A stretch of 25,287 nucleotides of DNA from UBA6952 sp045562575. Lineage in GTDB: Bacteria; Chloroflexota; Dehalococcoidia; Lucifugimonadales; UBA6952. The translations under genes and the position numbers were made by a program. The stretch spans positions 1-25,287 of the forward strand of contig JBJKVQ010000024.1 in assembly GCA_045562575.1 (NCBI GenBank), written 5' to 3'. Under the pieces are notes generated by a model, which saw only the letters and a program-made list of their open reading frames with translations, ran no database searches and was not told the DNA's origin. This document shows positions 1 through 7,680 of this stretch, piece by piece; position 1 is the stretch's first letter; every line of letters begins with the position of its first letter.

Positions 1-40
1 GCAATCAATGAGTGAAATTAATTCTCACTTGACTCCTTAA

Positions 41-622
41 TTAATAAACTACTTTACTTCGTCGTTTTATATGCCCATATAAACTATGAAATAGTACTAA
101 ACTTGCTAAAGATAAAATACCATATACAATAGTTGAGTTTGTATTTAAAACGTAGCTTCCAGAAAGAAGAAAGCCGTAGCAAGCAATTCCACCCCAAAGA
201 GATGCATGATGACCAGTTTTTCTGGCAATAGCAGCTATTATAATACCAATTGATACGCTAATAAATCCGAGAGTTGGTAAAAGCCCCACTGTTATTCCGA
301 TTAAAACAGTGACACCATCGCCACCACGAAATTTTGTGAAAATCGAGTTCCAATGACCTAATATTGCCAAACTTGCTACTATCAATAATTGAATATCTGT
401 TATACCTTGAATTGATGCAATATAAAGAGCTAATAATCCTTTGGTTGTATCTAGTCCGTATACTAAAAATGCTTGAGTTGGTCCGAAAATACGTAGGATA
501 TTAGCAGCACCAGGTAAACCGTCGCCTTCAGAAAAAATATCTACATTATTAATTTTTGCAATCAACCAACCAAAAGGTATTGCTCCAAGAAAGTATGCGA
601 TTATAAACACTTCTACAGGCAT
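41..622 (-). CDS. PlsY-like glycerol-3-phosphate acyltransferase family membrane protein (divergent)
   Basis: This is a 193-residue hydrophobic protein with several membrane segments, matching the PlsY family, which transfers an acyl group from acyl-phosphate to glycerol-3-phosphate. Visible family signatures are an N-terminal AYFLGAIPFGWLIAK segment, a motif-1-like GDGLPGAANILR, the DTTKG patch, and a motif-2-like GH(x6)KFRGGDGVTV. Several key residues differ from classical PlsY: the motif-1 GSGN serine position is Asp, the motif-2 GGKGVAT lysine is Asp, and the C-terminal HRxN...E motif 3 is degenerate (HSLYGHIKR and no following Glu). I chose the ATG at 622 because GGAG lies 7 nt upstream of it; ATG at 637 and TTG at 646 are alternatives. 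It is transcribed divergently from the Sec-glutaredoxin gene. It is either a true but unusual PlsY or a paralogue with a changed role. Confidence 0.75.
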   Translation of the reverse strand: MPVEVFIIAYFLGAIPFGWLIAKINNVDIFSEGDGLPGAANILRIFGPTQAFLVYGLDTTKGLLALYIASIQGITDIQLLIVASLAILGHWNSIFTKFRGGDGVTVLIGITVGLLPTLGFISVSIGIIIAAIARKTGHHASLWGGIACYGFLLSGSYVLNTNSTIVYGILSLASLVLFHSLYGHIKRRSKVVY

Positions 623-762
623 AAATAAACTCCACATCCCATTCAATATAGTATTGTTAATATATACTGATTATATTTTGTCCGCAACAATTCTGAATTA
701 GAAGTTATATAAAACTAATTGCTAGAAGTTCTTTTTTTGTATTTTTTTTCAAGGAATTTGAG

Positions 763-768
763 TATAAT
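763..768 (+). promoter_or_regulatory. Candidate -10 box (TATAAT) upstream of the Sec-glutaredoxin gene
   Basis: A perfect TATAAT lies 26 nt upstream of the ATG at 795 and would give a leader of about 20 nt that includes the AAGGAG ribosome-binding site at 782-787. The only -35-like sequence is TTGTAT at 737-742, with a 20-nt spacer that is longer than usual, so only the -10 element is convincing. The intergenic region is AT-rich, so a chance match is possible. Confidence 0.4.
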
Positions 769-794
769 TTTCTAAACTTGAAAGGAGTTGGGGT

Positions 795-1538
795 ATGGCA
801 TTAGATATTAAAGTATATGCAAGAAAAGCCTGAGCGACTTGTGCTCGAACGAAAGAGTTTCTTTCGAAAAATGGATTTTCATACACAGAGCGAGACATTC
901 AAAATGATGAAGGTGCTTTACAAGAGTTGCGTGAATTAGGTTTTAGATCTGTTCCAGTTACAGTAATTGGAGAAAGTGTGATAAATGGGTTTAATCCTAG
1001 GCAATTATCAGATGCCTTATCAATTTCAGTTGATATTGAAGCAAGAACTCCTAGAGAAACCTTGGCGATTCTTGAAAAAACTTTGACCTCAGTGGAAAAA
1101 AACCTACGATTAATGCCAGATGATAAATTAGACTGGACGGCTCCAGATCGTGATCGACCAATGAGGGAATTTGGATATCATATGTTTATGTTCACTGAAA
1201 TTACAATGATTGGATTAGATTCTGGAAACTACCCACCTCGTTCTGATCTTACAGGCAGATCATATAACTCATTTAATGATATAGCTGACTATGGTAAAGG
1301 GGTACTCGAAGAATTTAAATCAAAAGTTTCAGAATTAGATTTAGATGAATTAGCTCAAATTGGTCCTCGTGGAGAAGATGATAGAAGTGTCGCTGAACGA
1401 CTTGATTTAGTTGCAGGACATACTGTTCAACATTTGAGGCAGTTATATTTTGTATTAAGAGAATTTGGTATAGAACCAGTTGATCCTATAGAAGATACTG
1501 AATTCCCAACTGAGTATGTCTTAACGATTCTTTGGTAA
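795..1538 (+). CDS. Selenocysteine-containing glutaredoxin-DinB fusion protein (in-frame TGA at 831-833 read as Sec)
   Basis: Translation from ATG 795 gives 247 residues if the TGA at 831-833 (residue 13) is decoded. The start is fixed by a strong AAGGAG with a 7-nt spacer. Residues 1-75 form a glutaredoxin/NrdH-like fold: beta strand IKVYARKA, then U13-A-T-C16 where the family has CxxC, then the Grx-type cis-proline loop SVPVT (P54) and GFNP. Residues about 85-240 resemble a DinB-like four-helix domain with the metal-binding histidine pattern H129, H209 and H213 (HTVQHLRQ). The protein probably works in the cytoplasm as a thiol/selenol oxidoreductase whose DinB-like part may handle a low-molecular-weight thiol or metal; that role is inference. 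A SECIS-like hairpin follows the TGA. Without Sec decoding only a headless DinB protein starting near 927 would be called. Its stop lies 1 nt from the convergent ABM gene stop. The main alternative is a pseudogene, which the intact frame before and after the TGA argues against. Confidence 0.85.
850..866 (+). promoter_or_regulatory. Putative bacterial SECIS element of the Sec-glutaredoxin gene
   Basis: CGAAAG-AGTTT-CTTTCG is a perfect 6-bp stem with a 5-nt loop. The loop begins 22 nt after the TGA at 831-833 and has G as its second base. This fits the known bacterial SECIS rules (apical loop about 16-37 nt after UGA, G among the first two loop bases, short stem). SelB binding is inferred, not shown. 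Confidence 0.7.
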
Positions 1539-1539
1539 T

Positions 1540-1827
1540 TTAAATACTAACCTTAAACACGCTTCTAATCGGAGAACTTGAAAAAAGTTTTTCAAATTTT
1601 GAAACTTGTTCTTGATAAATACCACTTGAAAAAACTGTTTCTATATTTTCTTTGGTATCCCAATAACTATTAACTATGATTTTGTTATCTTTTTCATTGC
1701 TATATAGATGAAATTTAACAAATCCAGGTTGAGTTTTAATAATTGGTAAAACCAATTCTTGAAAAATAGTTTTTATTTGTTCAAGTTTTCCAGGATAGAT
1801 ATCTATACTAGAAACTTGAACGTACAT
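1540..1827 (-). CDS. ABM-domain (antibiotic biosynthesis monooxygenase-like) small protein
   Basis: This 95-residue protein has the ferredoxin-like alpha+beta pattern of ABM/quinol-monooxygenase domains. Visible elements are a first strand YVQVSSIDIYPGKLEQI, then PIIKTQPGFVKFHLYSN, then NKIIVNSYWDTKENIETVFSS, and a C-terminal strand SVFKVSI. The length is typical for the family, whose members are cofactor-free oxygenases, heme-degrading enzymes or simple dimeric binding proteins. No substrate can be deduced. Its ATG overlaps the aconitase stop codon by one base (TAATG), so translation is probably coupled to aconitase and both are on one transcript. It ends 1 nt from the convergent glutaredoxin gene stop with no visible terminator between them. 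Confidence 0.75.
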   Translation of the reverse strand: MYVQVSSIDIYPGKLEQIKTIFQELVLPIIKTQPGFVKFHLYSNEKDNKIIVNSYWDTKENIETVFSSGIYQEQVSKFEKLFSSSPIRSVFKVSI

Positions 1828-4553
1828 TATTTACCTTCTTTGACCATTTTGCGAAGAACATATTGAAGAACTCCACCATGGTGATAATAGTCAACTTCGA
1901 TATTAGCATCTATTCTTACTTTTGCTTTAAATGAAGTTTTTGTACCATCAGTTTTGGTAGCAGTAACATTAATTATTTTGCCAGGTGTTAAGTTATCTGC
2001 GAGCCCATCTATATCAATAATTTCATTACCTTCGATATTGAGAGATTCTTTATTTTCCCCGTCTAAATATTGAAGTGGAATTACACCCATTCCTATGAGA
2101 TTACTCCTATGAATCCTCTCATATGTTTCTGCAATTACTGCTCGAACACCTAGTAAAAATGGTCCTTTTGCTGCCCAATCTCTTGAGCTTCCCGATCCAT
2201 ATTCTTTACCAGCAAGAACTATCAAAGGTGTATTTTCTGCCCTATAACGTTGAGCGGCTTCGAAAAGAGAAACAACTTCACCTGAGGGGAAATGAGTGGT
2301 ATATCCGCCTTCTGTATCAGGAGCTATACCATTTTTTAGTCGTATATTTGCAAAAGTTCCTGGCACCATAACTGCATAATTACCTCGTCTGGACCCATAA
2401 CTATTGAAATCTTTTTGCGCTACTTCCTTGTCCTGCAAATATTCTGCGGCAGGACTTGAGATAGATATTCCTCCAGCTGGAGATATATGGTCTGTAGTTA
2501 TTGAGTCACCAAGTACAGCAAACACTCTTGCATTACTAATGTCTGTTATATCATCTGGCTCGAGTGATATATCTTCAAAAATTGGAAACTCTTGTATGTA
2601 TGTAGATGTAGGATCCCAATTATATAAATTACCTGTTGGTACCGGTAGGTTTTGCCATCTGGTATCACCTTCGAATGCTGAGCTGTATCGTTTTATAAAC
2701 ATATCAGCATTTAGGGATTGATTCATTGTATCGCGAACTTCTTCATGTGTTGGCCATATATCTTTCAAATAAATTGCTTGATCTTCTGAATTATAACCTA
2801 CAGGTTCACTTTCAAGATCAATGTTAACAGTACCTGCTAATGCATATGAAACAACTAACATTGGAGAAGCCAAGAAACTAGCTTTCACTTGCTGGTGTAC
2901 TCTTCCTTCAAAGTTTCTATTCCCACTGAGGACTGCTGAAACGACAAGGTCTTCTTCATCTACAGCATTTCCTACTGATTCAATTAAGGGTCCACTATTA
3001 CCAATACATGTAGTACATCCATGGCCTACAATATTAAACCCTAGTTCATTTAGGTATGTTAGAAGGCCTGCAGCTTCTAAGTAGTCATCAACTACTTGTG
3101 ATCCAGGTGCTAGACTAGATTTGACCCATGGTTTTCGAGACAAACCAAGTTCAATGGCCTTTTTAGCAATTAAACCTGCTCCAATCATTACAGAAGGGTT
3201 AGAAGTATTTGTACAACTTGTAATAGCAGCAATAGCAATAGATCCATGATCGATATAAGAAGTTTCTCCATCAATATCGATTTTTATACCCTCTTCACTA
3301 CTTTTAATTCCATAATCAGTAGAAGGGTCTGTAGTTTCTTTGCCATATAGTTCTCTCATAGATGTTTGGAATCTATCCTTTAATCCACCCAAAGTAACTT
3401 TGTCTTGTGGTCTTCGTGGACCTGCTAAGCTTGGTTCTACGGTGGATAGATCTAACGATATAGATTTTGTGTATTTTGGATCTGGATCTCCTGGTGAATA
3501 AAAAAGACTTTGTTTTTTTGTATATTCGGTGACAAGATTAATTTGTTCTTTAGATCTTCCTGTTAATTCTAAATATTTAATAGTTTCATTATTAACAGGG
3601 AATAATGCTGCAGTTGCTCCATATTCTGGGCACATGTTGGATATGGTAGCTTTATCTGCTAGGGGTAATTTATCAATACCTTCCCCATAAAATTCAACAA
3701 ATTTTCCAACCACACCTTCTTTACGTAGTATTTCTGTAATTGTTAAAACTAGGTCAGTTGCTGTAACACCTGTTTGAAGTTCACCTGTAAGTTTAACTCC
3801 AATAACTTCCTGCATTAGCATGTAGTAGGGCTGTCCAACTAATACAACTTCTGCTTCAATTCCTCCAACGCCCCATGCAAGGACTCCAAGTCCATCAACC
3901 ATAGTTGTATGGGAATCCATTCCTACAGCTGTGTCTGGAAAGGCTATAATTTCACCATCAACAGTTTTTGTTGATACTACACTTGATAGAAACTCTAGGT
4001 TAACTTGATGGCAAATTCCTACTCCTGGCGGAATTACTCGGGTATTTTCAAAAGCATTTTGAGCCCATTTTAAAAGAGAGTATCTTTCATGATTTCTTTC
4101 AAACTCTTTTTCTGCATTTAATGCAAATGATGTATTCGTTCCAAAAAAGTCAATTTGTACTGAGTGATCAATAACTAAATCTAATGGTACTATTGGATTG
4201 ACAATTTTAGGATTTCCACCCATACGTTCTACAGCAGATCTCATGCTTGCTAAGTCGACTACTGCAGGTACACCAGTGAAATCTTGGCTTAAGACTCTTG
4301 CTGGCATATAAGGTATTTCTTGTTCAGGTAATTTTGATGGAGACCAGCTTAAAACCGTTTTTAGATCATCTTCAGTTACAACTTTACCATCTAAATTTCT
4401 CACTATATTTTCTAAAATTATTCGAATAGTGAAAGGTAAATCTTGAAGATTAATTTTATATTTTTTACAAATTTTGTCTAAGCTATAGTAATTGATTGTA
4501 CCTAAATCTGTTGTAAAATTTGATTTGGCTTTATCAGCGATACTTTTGCTCAT
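1827..4553 (-). CDS. acnA: Aconitate hydratase A (aconitase, IRP1/AcnA type)
   Basis: This 908-residue protein has full AcnA length. It isomerises citrate to isocitrate in the TCA cycle using a [4Fe-4S] cluster. The three cluster ligands are visible as C447 in SCTNTSNPSVM and C513/C516 in HGCTTCIGNSG. Other family blocks are DHSVQIDFFG, GVGICHQVNLE, DSHTTMVDGLGVLAWGVGGIEAE, the linker region, and the swivelling C-terminal domain with GDSITTDHISPAG, YGSRRGN and KEYGSGSSRDWAAKG. The start ATG at 4551-4553 is preceded by AGAGGTGA with a 6-nt spacer, a strong ribosome-binding site. The ABM-domain gene follows with a one-base overlap. No frameshift or missing key residue is apparent. Confidence 0.97.
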   Translation of the reverse strand: MSKSIADKAKSNFTTDLGTINYYSLDKICKKYKINLQDLPFTIRIILENIVRNLDGKVVTEDDLKTVLSWSPSKLPEQEIPYMPARVLSQDFTGVPAVVDLASMRSAVERMGGNPKIVNPIVPLDLVIDHSVQIDFFGTNTSFALNAEKEFERNHERYSLLKWAQNAFENTRVIPPGVGICHQVNLEFLSSVVSTKTVDGEIIAFPDTAVGMDSHTTMVDGLGVLAWGVGGIEAEVVLVGQPYYMLMQEVIGVKLTGELQTGVTATDLVLTITEILRKEGVVGKFVEFYGEGIDKLPLADKATISNMCPEYGATAALFPVNNETIKYLELTGRSKEQINLVTEYTKKQSLFYSPGDPDPKYTKSISLDLSTVEPSLAGPRRPQDKVTLGGLKDRFQTSMRELYGKETTDPSTDYGIKSSEEGIKIDIDGETSYIDHGSIAIAAITSCTNTSNPSVMIGAGLIAKKAIELGLSRKPWVKSSLAPGSQVVDDYLEAAGLLTYLNELGFNIVGHGCTTCIGNSGPLIESVGNAVDEEDLVVSAVLSGNRNFEGRVHQQVKASFLASPMLVVSYALAGTVNIDLESEPVGYNSEDQAIYLKDIWPTHEEVRDTMNQSLNADMFIKRYSSAFEGDTRWQNLPVPTGNLYNWDPTSTYIQEFPIFEDISLEPDDITDISNARVFAVLGDSITTDHISPAGGISISSPAAEYLQDKEVAQKDFNSYGSRRGNYAVMVPGTFANIRLKNGIAPDTEGGYTTHFPSGEVVSLFEAAQRYRAENTPLIVLAGKEYGSGSSRDWAAKGPFLLGVRAVIAETYERIHRSNLIGMGVIPLQYLDGENKESLNIEGNEIIDIDGLADNLTPGKIINVTATKTDGTKTSFKAKVRIDANIEVDYYHHGGVLQYVLRKMVKEGK

Positions 4554-4732
4554 TTGAAATCACCTCTTCTAAATATATATACCATTTGATTTATCTGTTT
4601 AGCGGGATTAATCGTAAAATGAAAACATAATATATTCAACTAGTAAACTTGTTTAAAAAGTTTATCTTCAATATGTATAATAAATAAATATGTGTTTTTA
4701 ATGCAAGGGACACCCAATTAGGTAGCGAATTA

Positions 4733-5611
4733 ATGGTTAATTTTAGATTATTAGAAGAATTAGATAAAGTTTTTGAACGAAAAACAAGAACAATAATTAT
4801 GGGAGTTATTAATCTATCATTGGATTCTTTTTCTAAAGATGGTACTCACGATATAGATCAGATAAATCAACAATGTGAATTATTTATCAACAATGGAGCT
4901 GATATTATTGATCTAGGTGCACAATCATCTCGACCATCAACAAATGCGATTCTCGAATCAAAAACCTTTGGTGAAAAATGGGGGGGTGAGGTACATCAAA
5001 TAAATAGTGAAGAAGAAGTTGAATTATTGATTCCCGTCCTAGATTCAATAACTAGAAATTTTGATGTTCTTACGAGTGTGGATACATATCGTTCAGATGT
5101 AGCTTATGAAGCTTTTTTGAATGGTGCTTCATTAATTAATGATATTTGGGGACTAAATTGTGATCCCAAAATAGCCGAAATTGTTGCAGAATTTAAAGGT
5201 AAATTAATAATAATGCATAATCAAGAAAATAACGTTTATCAGGATTTGATCAATGATATTAAGCAAAGTTTGATAACAAGTTCTGATAAAGCGATAAAAT
5301 CAGGGGTAGAAAGAAAAAATATTATTTTAGACCCAGGGTTTGGATTTGGAAAAGATGTAGAACATAATCTTACATTACTTAATAACCTACATGAATTGGT
5401 AGAGCTAGGTTATCCTCTAATGATTGGAACATCAAGAAAGTCATTTATTGGAGCAGTTTTAAACTCTCCAATAAACGATCGTATAGAAGGTACAGCAGCA
5501 ACAGTATCAGTGGCTATAGCAAAAGGCGCTGATTTAGTACGGGTACATGATGTAGTTGAAATTTCAAAAACTGTAAAGATGACTGATGCAATTATTAGAG
5601 GACACCAATAA
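4733..5611 (+). CDS. folP: Dihydropteroate synthase
   Basis: The enzyme condenses 6-hydroxymethyl-dihydropterin pyrophosphate with p-aminobenzoate to give dihydropteroate in folate synthesis. The 292-residue TIM-barrel pattern is clear: MGVINLSLDSF (residues 23-33), GADIIDLGAQSSRPS, SVDTYRSDVA, LINDIWG, LIIMHNQ, IILDPGFGFGK, MIGTSRKSFIG and GADLVRVHDV. The first pterin/phosphate loop reads NLSLDSF rather than the common NxTPDSF, and the GGESTRPG loop reads GAQSSRPS, so two normally conserved loops are altered. The ribosome-binding site upstream of ATG 4733 is weak (AGG only). folK starts immediately after the stop codon, confirming a folate operon. Confidence 0.93.
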   Translation: MVNFRLLEELDKVFERKTRTIIMGVINLSLDSFSKDGTHDIDQINQQCELFINNGADIIDLGAQSSRPSTNAILESKTFGEKWGGEVHQINSEEEVELLIPVLDSITRNFDVLTSVDTYRSDVAYEAFLNGASLINDIWGLNCDPKIAEIVAEFKGKLIIMHNQENNVYQDLINDIKQSLITSSDKAIKSGVERKNIILDPGFGFGKDVEHNLTLLNNLHELVELGYPLMIGTSRKSFIGAVLNSPINDRIEGTAATVSVAIAKGADLVRVHDVVEISKTVKMTDAIIRGHQ

Positions 5612-6106
5612 ATGGATAATGAACAAATTTATTTTTCATTAGGATCAAATGTTGGCGATAGAAAACATAATTTAAAACATGCACTAAAACATTTAAATTC
5701 TAATCTAAATATAGATCTAATTTCATCTATTTATGAAACATCTCCACAGGGGTACAAAGATCAATCAAATTTTTACAACTTAGCATGTAGTACTAAAAAA
5801 CAGATTGATATGTATGAATTATTAGGAATTTGTAAGGAGATCGAAATTCATTGTGGTAGAACCTCTAATTTTATTAATGGTCCTAGAATACTTGATATAG
5901 ATATTATTTCCTACGGTGATCAGTTGTTTGAAAAAACAGATCTCATAATACCTCACCCAAGAATGGATTCTCGATTATTTGTTTTAATACCACTCGCTGA
6001 AATTAATCCTTTGTGGGTACATCCAAAATTAAATGTGTCGATTGAAAAATTAATTAAATTAAATCAGAATCAGGGTGAGATACTAAATATAGGTAAGTTA
6101 CAATAG
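5612..6106 (+). CDS. folK: 6-hydroxymethyl-7,8-dihydropterin pyrophosphokinase
   Basis: This 164-residue HPPK transfers pyrophosphate from ATP to 6-hydroxymethyl-dihydropterin, the step just before FolP. Diagnostic blocks are YFSLGSNVGDRKHNL at the N terminus, SSIYETSPQGY, NFYNLAC and the signature GRTSNFINGPRILDIDIISYGD, whose DID carries the Mg2+-binding aspartates, then HPRMDSRLFVLIPLAEI. The ATG abuts the folP TAA with no gap, so translational coupling is likely. It ends 7 nt from the convergent Trm112-like gene, with no terminator visible between them. Confidence 0.96.
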   Translation: MDNEQIYFSLGSNVGDRKHNLKHALKHLNSNLNIDLISSIYETSPQGYKDQSNFYNLACSTKKQIDMYELLGICKEIEIHCGRTSNFINGPRILDIDIISYGDQLFEKTDLIIPHPRMDSRLFVLIPLAEINPLWVHPKLNVSIEKLIKLNQNQGEILNIGKLQ

Positions 6107-6113
6107 GTTGTAA

Positions 6114-6299
6114 TTACCTTAAATCACTGGGTAAAAGATTAGGAATAGAGTCCTCAATTGTGTATATTTCTTCGCAGTCTTGATTTTCGCAGTGTAATTT
6201 TCCTGAGATGACATCATTGTTTTCTTCAGATTCAATTTCTAAAGATAAATCACTTTTACAAGTAGGGCAAACTAACATATCAGTCAGATATTTTTTCAA
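6114..6299 (-). CDS. Trm112-like zinc-ribbon protein (UPF0434)
   Basis: This 61-residue protein starts KKYLTDMLVCPTCKSDL and ends in YTIEDSIPNLLP, the hallmark of the Trm112/UPF0434 family. Four cysteines, C11, C14, C37 and C42, form a probable zinc ribbon. In eukaryotes Trm112 activates methyltransferases; bacterial members have no settled role, although a methyltransferase-partner function is often proposed. It is the last gene of the minus-strand run, 9 nt after the CopD/HemJ-like gene, and is probably cotranscribed with it. Confidence 0.85.
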   Translation of the reverse strand: MKKYLTDMLVCPTCKSDLSLEIESEENNDVISGKLHCENQDCEEIYTIEDSIPNLLPSDLR

Positions 6300-6308
6300 T
6301 TTAAGCTC

Positions 6309-6779
6309 CTATATATTTTGTAAATTAGCTAGAGTTTCAGATACATAAATAATTATTATCCCTAAAATTACCAATAGTCTATCACGAGAAAAAAAATCTT
6401 TTAACATCTGATTTTTTGTTACAGATTCTTCCGAGAAGTAACTTTTCGAACGTTTCTTAAACCATATTAAAAATGTAACCCATGCGACTAATGCTAGTTT
6501 AAATCCTAATAATGATCCATATACTACTGTAGCACTATTTGAGGTTAGTTTATTAACAGTTAATATAACTCCACTAAGAAGTAAAATCCATATGCATAAA
6601 TCAACAATTTGTTTAAAATTTGATCCTAAAATCCCTTTTAAGAATTTATTTTCTTGTGTTATTGATTGATTGACTACCAGTAAAAAAAATAGACTTCCGC
6701 CCACCCATATAGTGGAAGCCGTTATATGGATTAATTTTATTATTAAAAAGAAGAGGCCAAATCCTGTAATGTTATCCAT
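6309..6779 (-). CDS. CopD/HemJ-like four-helix membrane protein
   Basis: This protein of about 156 residues has four predicted membrane helices. The first carries KLIHITASTIWVGGSLFFLLVV, where the helix-embedded histidine followed by W-x-G-G matches CopD and HemJ-type proteins, which bind copper or heme. I favour ATG 6779 (sequence MDNITGFG) with GAG 5 nt upstream. A GTG at 6785 overlapping the TlpA stop codon is the alternative and would add two residues. It follows the TlpA-like gene directly, which fits a role in metal or heme handling linked to membrane thiol redox. I cannot tell copper transport from heme synthesis. Confidence 0.65.
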   Translation of the reverse strand: MDNITGFGLFFLIIKLIHITASTIWVGGSLFFLLVVNQSITQENKFLKGILGSNFKQIVDLCIWILLLSGVILTVNKLTSNSATVVYGSLLGFKLALVAWVTFLIWFKKRSKSYFSEESVTKNQMLKDFFSRDRLLVILGIIIIYVSETLANLQNI

Positions 6780-6781
6780 TA

Positions 6782-7309
6782 TCACTCAATTTCTTTTGAA
6801 ATCCATTTTTCGAGTGTTTCTTCATCAATATATCCAATTTTTTTTTGTTGAATTATACCTTTTTTATCAATAAATATTGTGACAGGTAGTCCAGTTATTT
6901 CATAAAGGTCATTAATTTCACCATTTGGGTCAGGTCCAGTTTGAAAAGATATATTGAGCCTGTTGATAAAACTAATAGCATCTTCTGTAAGGTCAAAAGA
7001 ATTTATTCCAAAGATAATTAAATCATCTTTTTTGTATTTTTCTCGCATCTTTTGTATGTGTGGAAATTCTACTTCACAAGGAACACACCATGATGCCCAG
7101 AAATTTATCAATATTGGGGTACCAATATTTTCATTCAGATTAAAAGTTTCTTCCAAACCTGGATAAATTTTAGATTCAAAATCAGGAGCTCTTTTTGTAC
7201 GCTCTTGCATAATAAATAAAAATGCTATTACAGCAACAACAACAAATAATAAAAGAACTATCTCAGATTTATAATTAGATATTTTAGGAATGAAATTTTC
7301 CTCATTCAT
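6782..7309 (-). CDS. TlpA/ResA-like membrane-anchored thioredoxin
   Basis: This 175-residue protein has a single N-terminal membrane helix at about residues 15-34, followed by a thioredoxin domain on the outer face. The active site is W-C75-V-P-C78 within NFWASWCVPCEVEFPHI. The TlpA/ResA family insertion and the cis-proline loop TGLPVTIFID with a following G-x-I are present. Such proteins reduce cytochrome c apoprotein or other extracytoplasmic disulfides. Unlike the two selenoproteins in this window, this CxxC keeps both cysteines. Its ATG overlaps the upstream [2Fe-2S] protein stop codon by one base (TAATG), and its own stop is TGA, showing that TGA also terminates in this genome. Confidence 0.88.
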   Translation of the reverse strand: MNEENFIPKISNYKSEIVLLLFVVVAVIAFLFIMQERTKRAPDFESKIYPGLEETFNLNENIGTPILINFWASWCVPCEVEFPHIQKMREKYKKDDLIIFGINSFDLTEDAISFINRLNISFQTGPDPNGEINDLYEITGLPVTIFIDKKGIIQQKKIGYIDEETLEKWISKEIE

Positions 7310-7653
7310 TAATTATCAAATCTTACTTTCATTTTTTCATTGAGTAGTGATTCAACTATATTGCCGTTAATAATATGCTCTTCTACAATTTGCTCAACAT
7401 TGGTATCACTGGCAATATACCAAGTTCCTTGATTATTTTTCCCATAAATGATTATGCTAGCTTGTTCAATTTCACATAATCCATGTTGACTTGTGCATCC
7501 TACGCTAGAAACGTACACATCCGAACTTAAGTCACGAGCAGCTAAAACTTCAACAAATTTATTCTTAACGCTACCTCCACCTTTATTTCCACACCTTCTG
7601 CCGTCGTCTCTTACGACATCGCAAACTAATACATGTTGTTTGAATTCTGACAT
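7309..7653 (-). CDS. Thioredoxin-like [2Fe-2S] ferredoxin domain protein
   Basis: This 114-residue protein resembles the (2Fe-2S) ferredoxin/NuoE C-terminal thioredoxin-like fold. It has C11 after the first strand, C21 in GRRCGNKGGGS, then C53 and C60 in VGCTSQHGLCEIEQASIIIYG, followed by WYIAS near the end. The usual second pair reads GCLGxCxxGP, so the C53/C60 spacing is longer than normal. It probably binds a [2Fe-2S] cluster and carries electrons in the cytoplasm; the partner is unknown. It sits 27 nt downstream of the SbcD-like gene and is translationally coupled to the TlpA-like gene. A strong ribosome-binding site (TTGGAGGATAATT) precedes its ATG. Confidence 0.65.
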   Translation of the reverse strand: MSEFKQHVLVCDVVRDDGRRCGNKGGGSVKNKFVEVLAARDLSSDVYVSSVGCTSQHGLCEIEQASIIIYGKNNQGTWYIASDTNVEQIVEEHIINGNIVESLLNEKMKVRFDN

Positions 7654-7680
7654 AATTATCCTCCAAGTGTTTATTTAATA

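Noticed and set aside
5..32. Imperfect hairpin downstream of the PlsY-like gene as a terminator
   Set aside because: It needs a bulge, has a weak stem and lacks a convincing T tract.
831..833. TGA as a sequencing error or pseudogene mutation in the glutaredoxin-DinB gene
   Set aside because: The frame is intact on both sides, the ribosome-binding site is strong, the TGA lies exactly at a catalytic Cys and a SECIS-like hairpin follows; a second gene shows the same pattern.
832..846. GAGC/GCTC hairpin overlapping the glutaredoxin TGA as the SECIS
   Set aside because: It includes the TGA itself and has only 4 bp; the 850-866 stem fits the distance rules better.
2123..3084. Plus-strand ORFs antisense to aconitase
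   Set aside because: They are shadows of a clearly conserved gene and their translations resemble no family.
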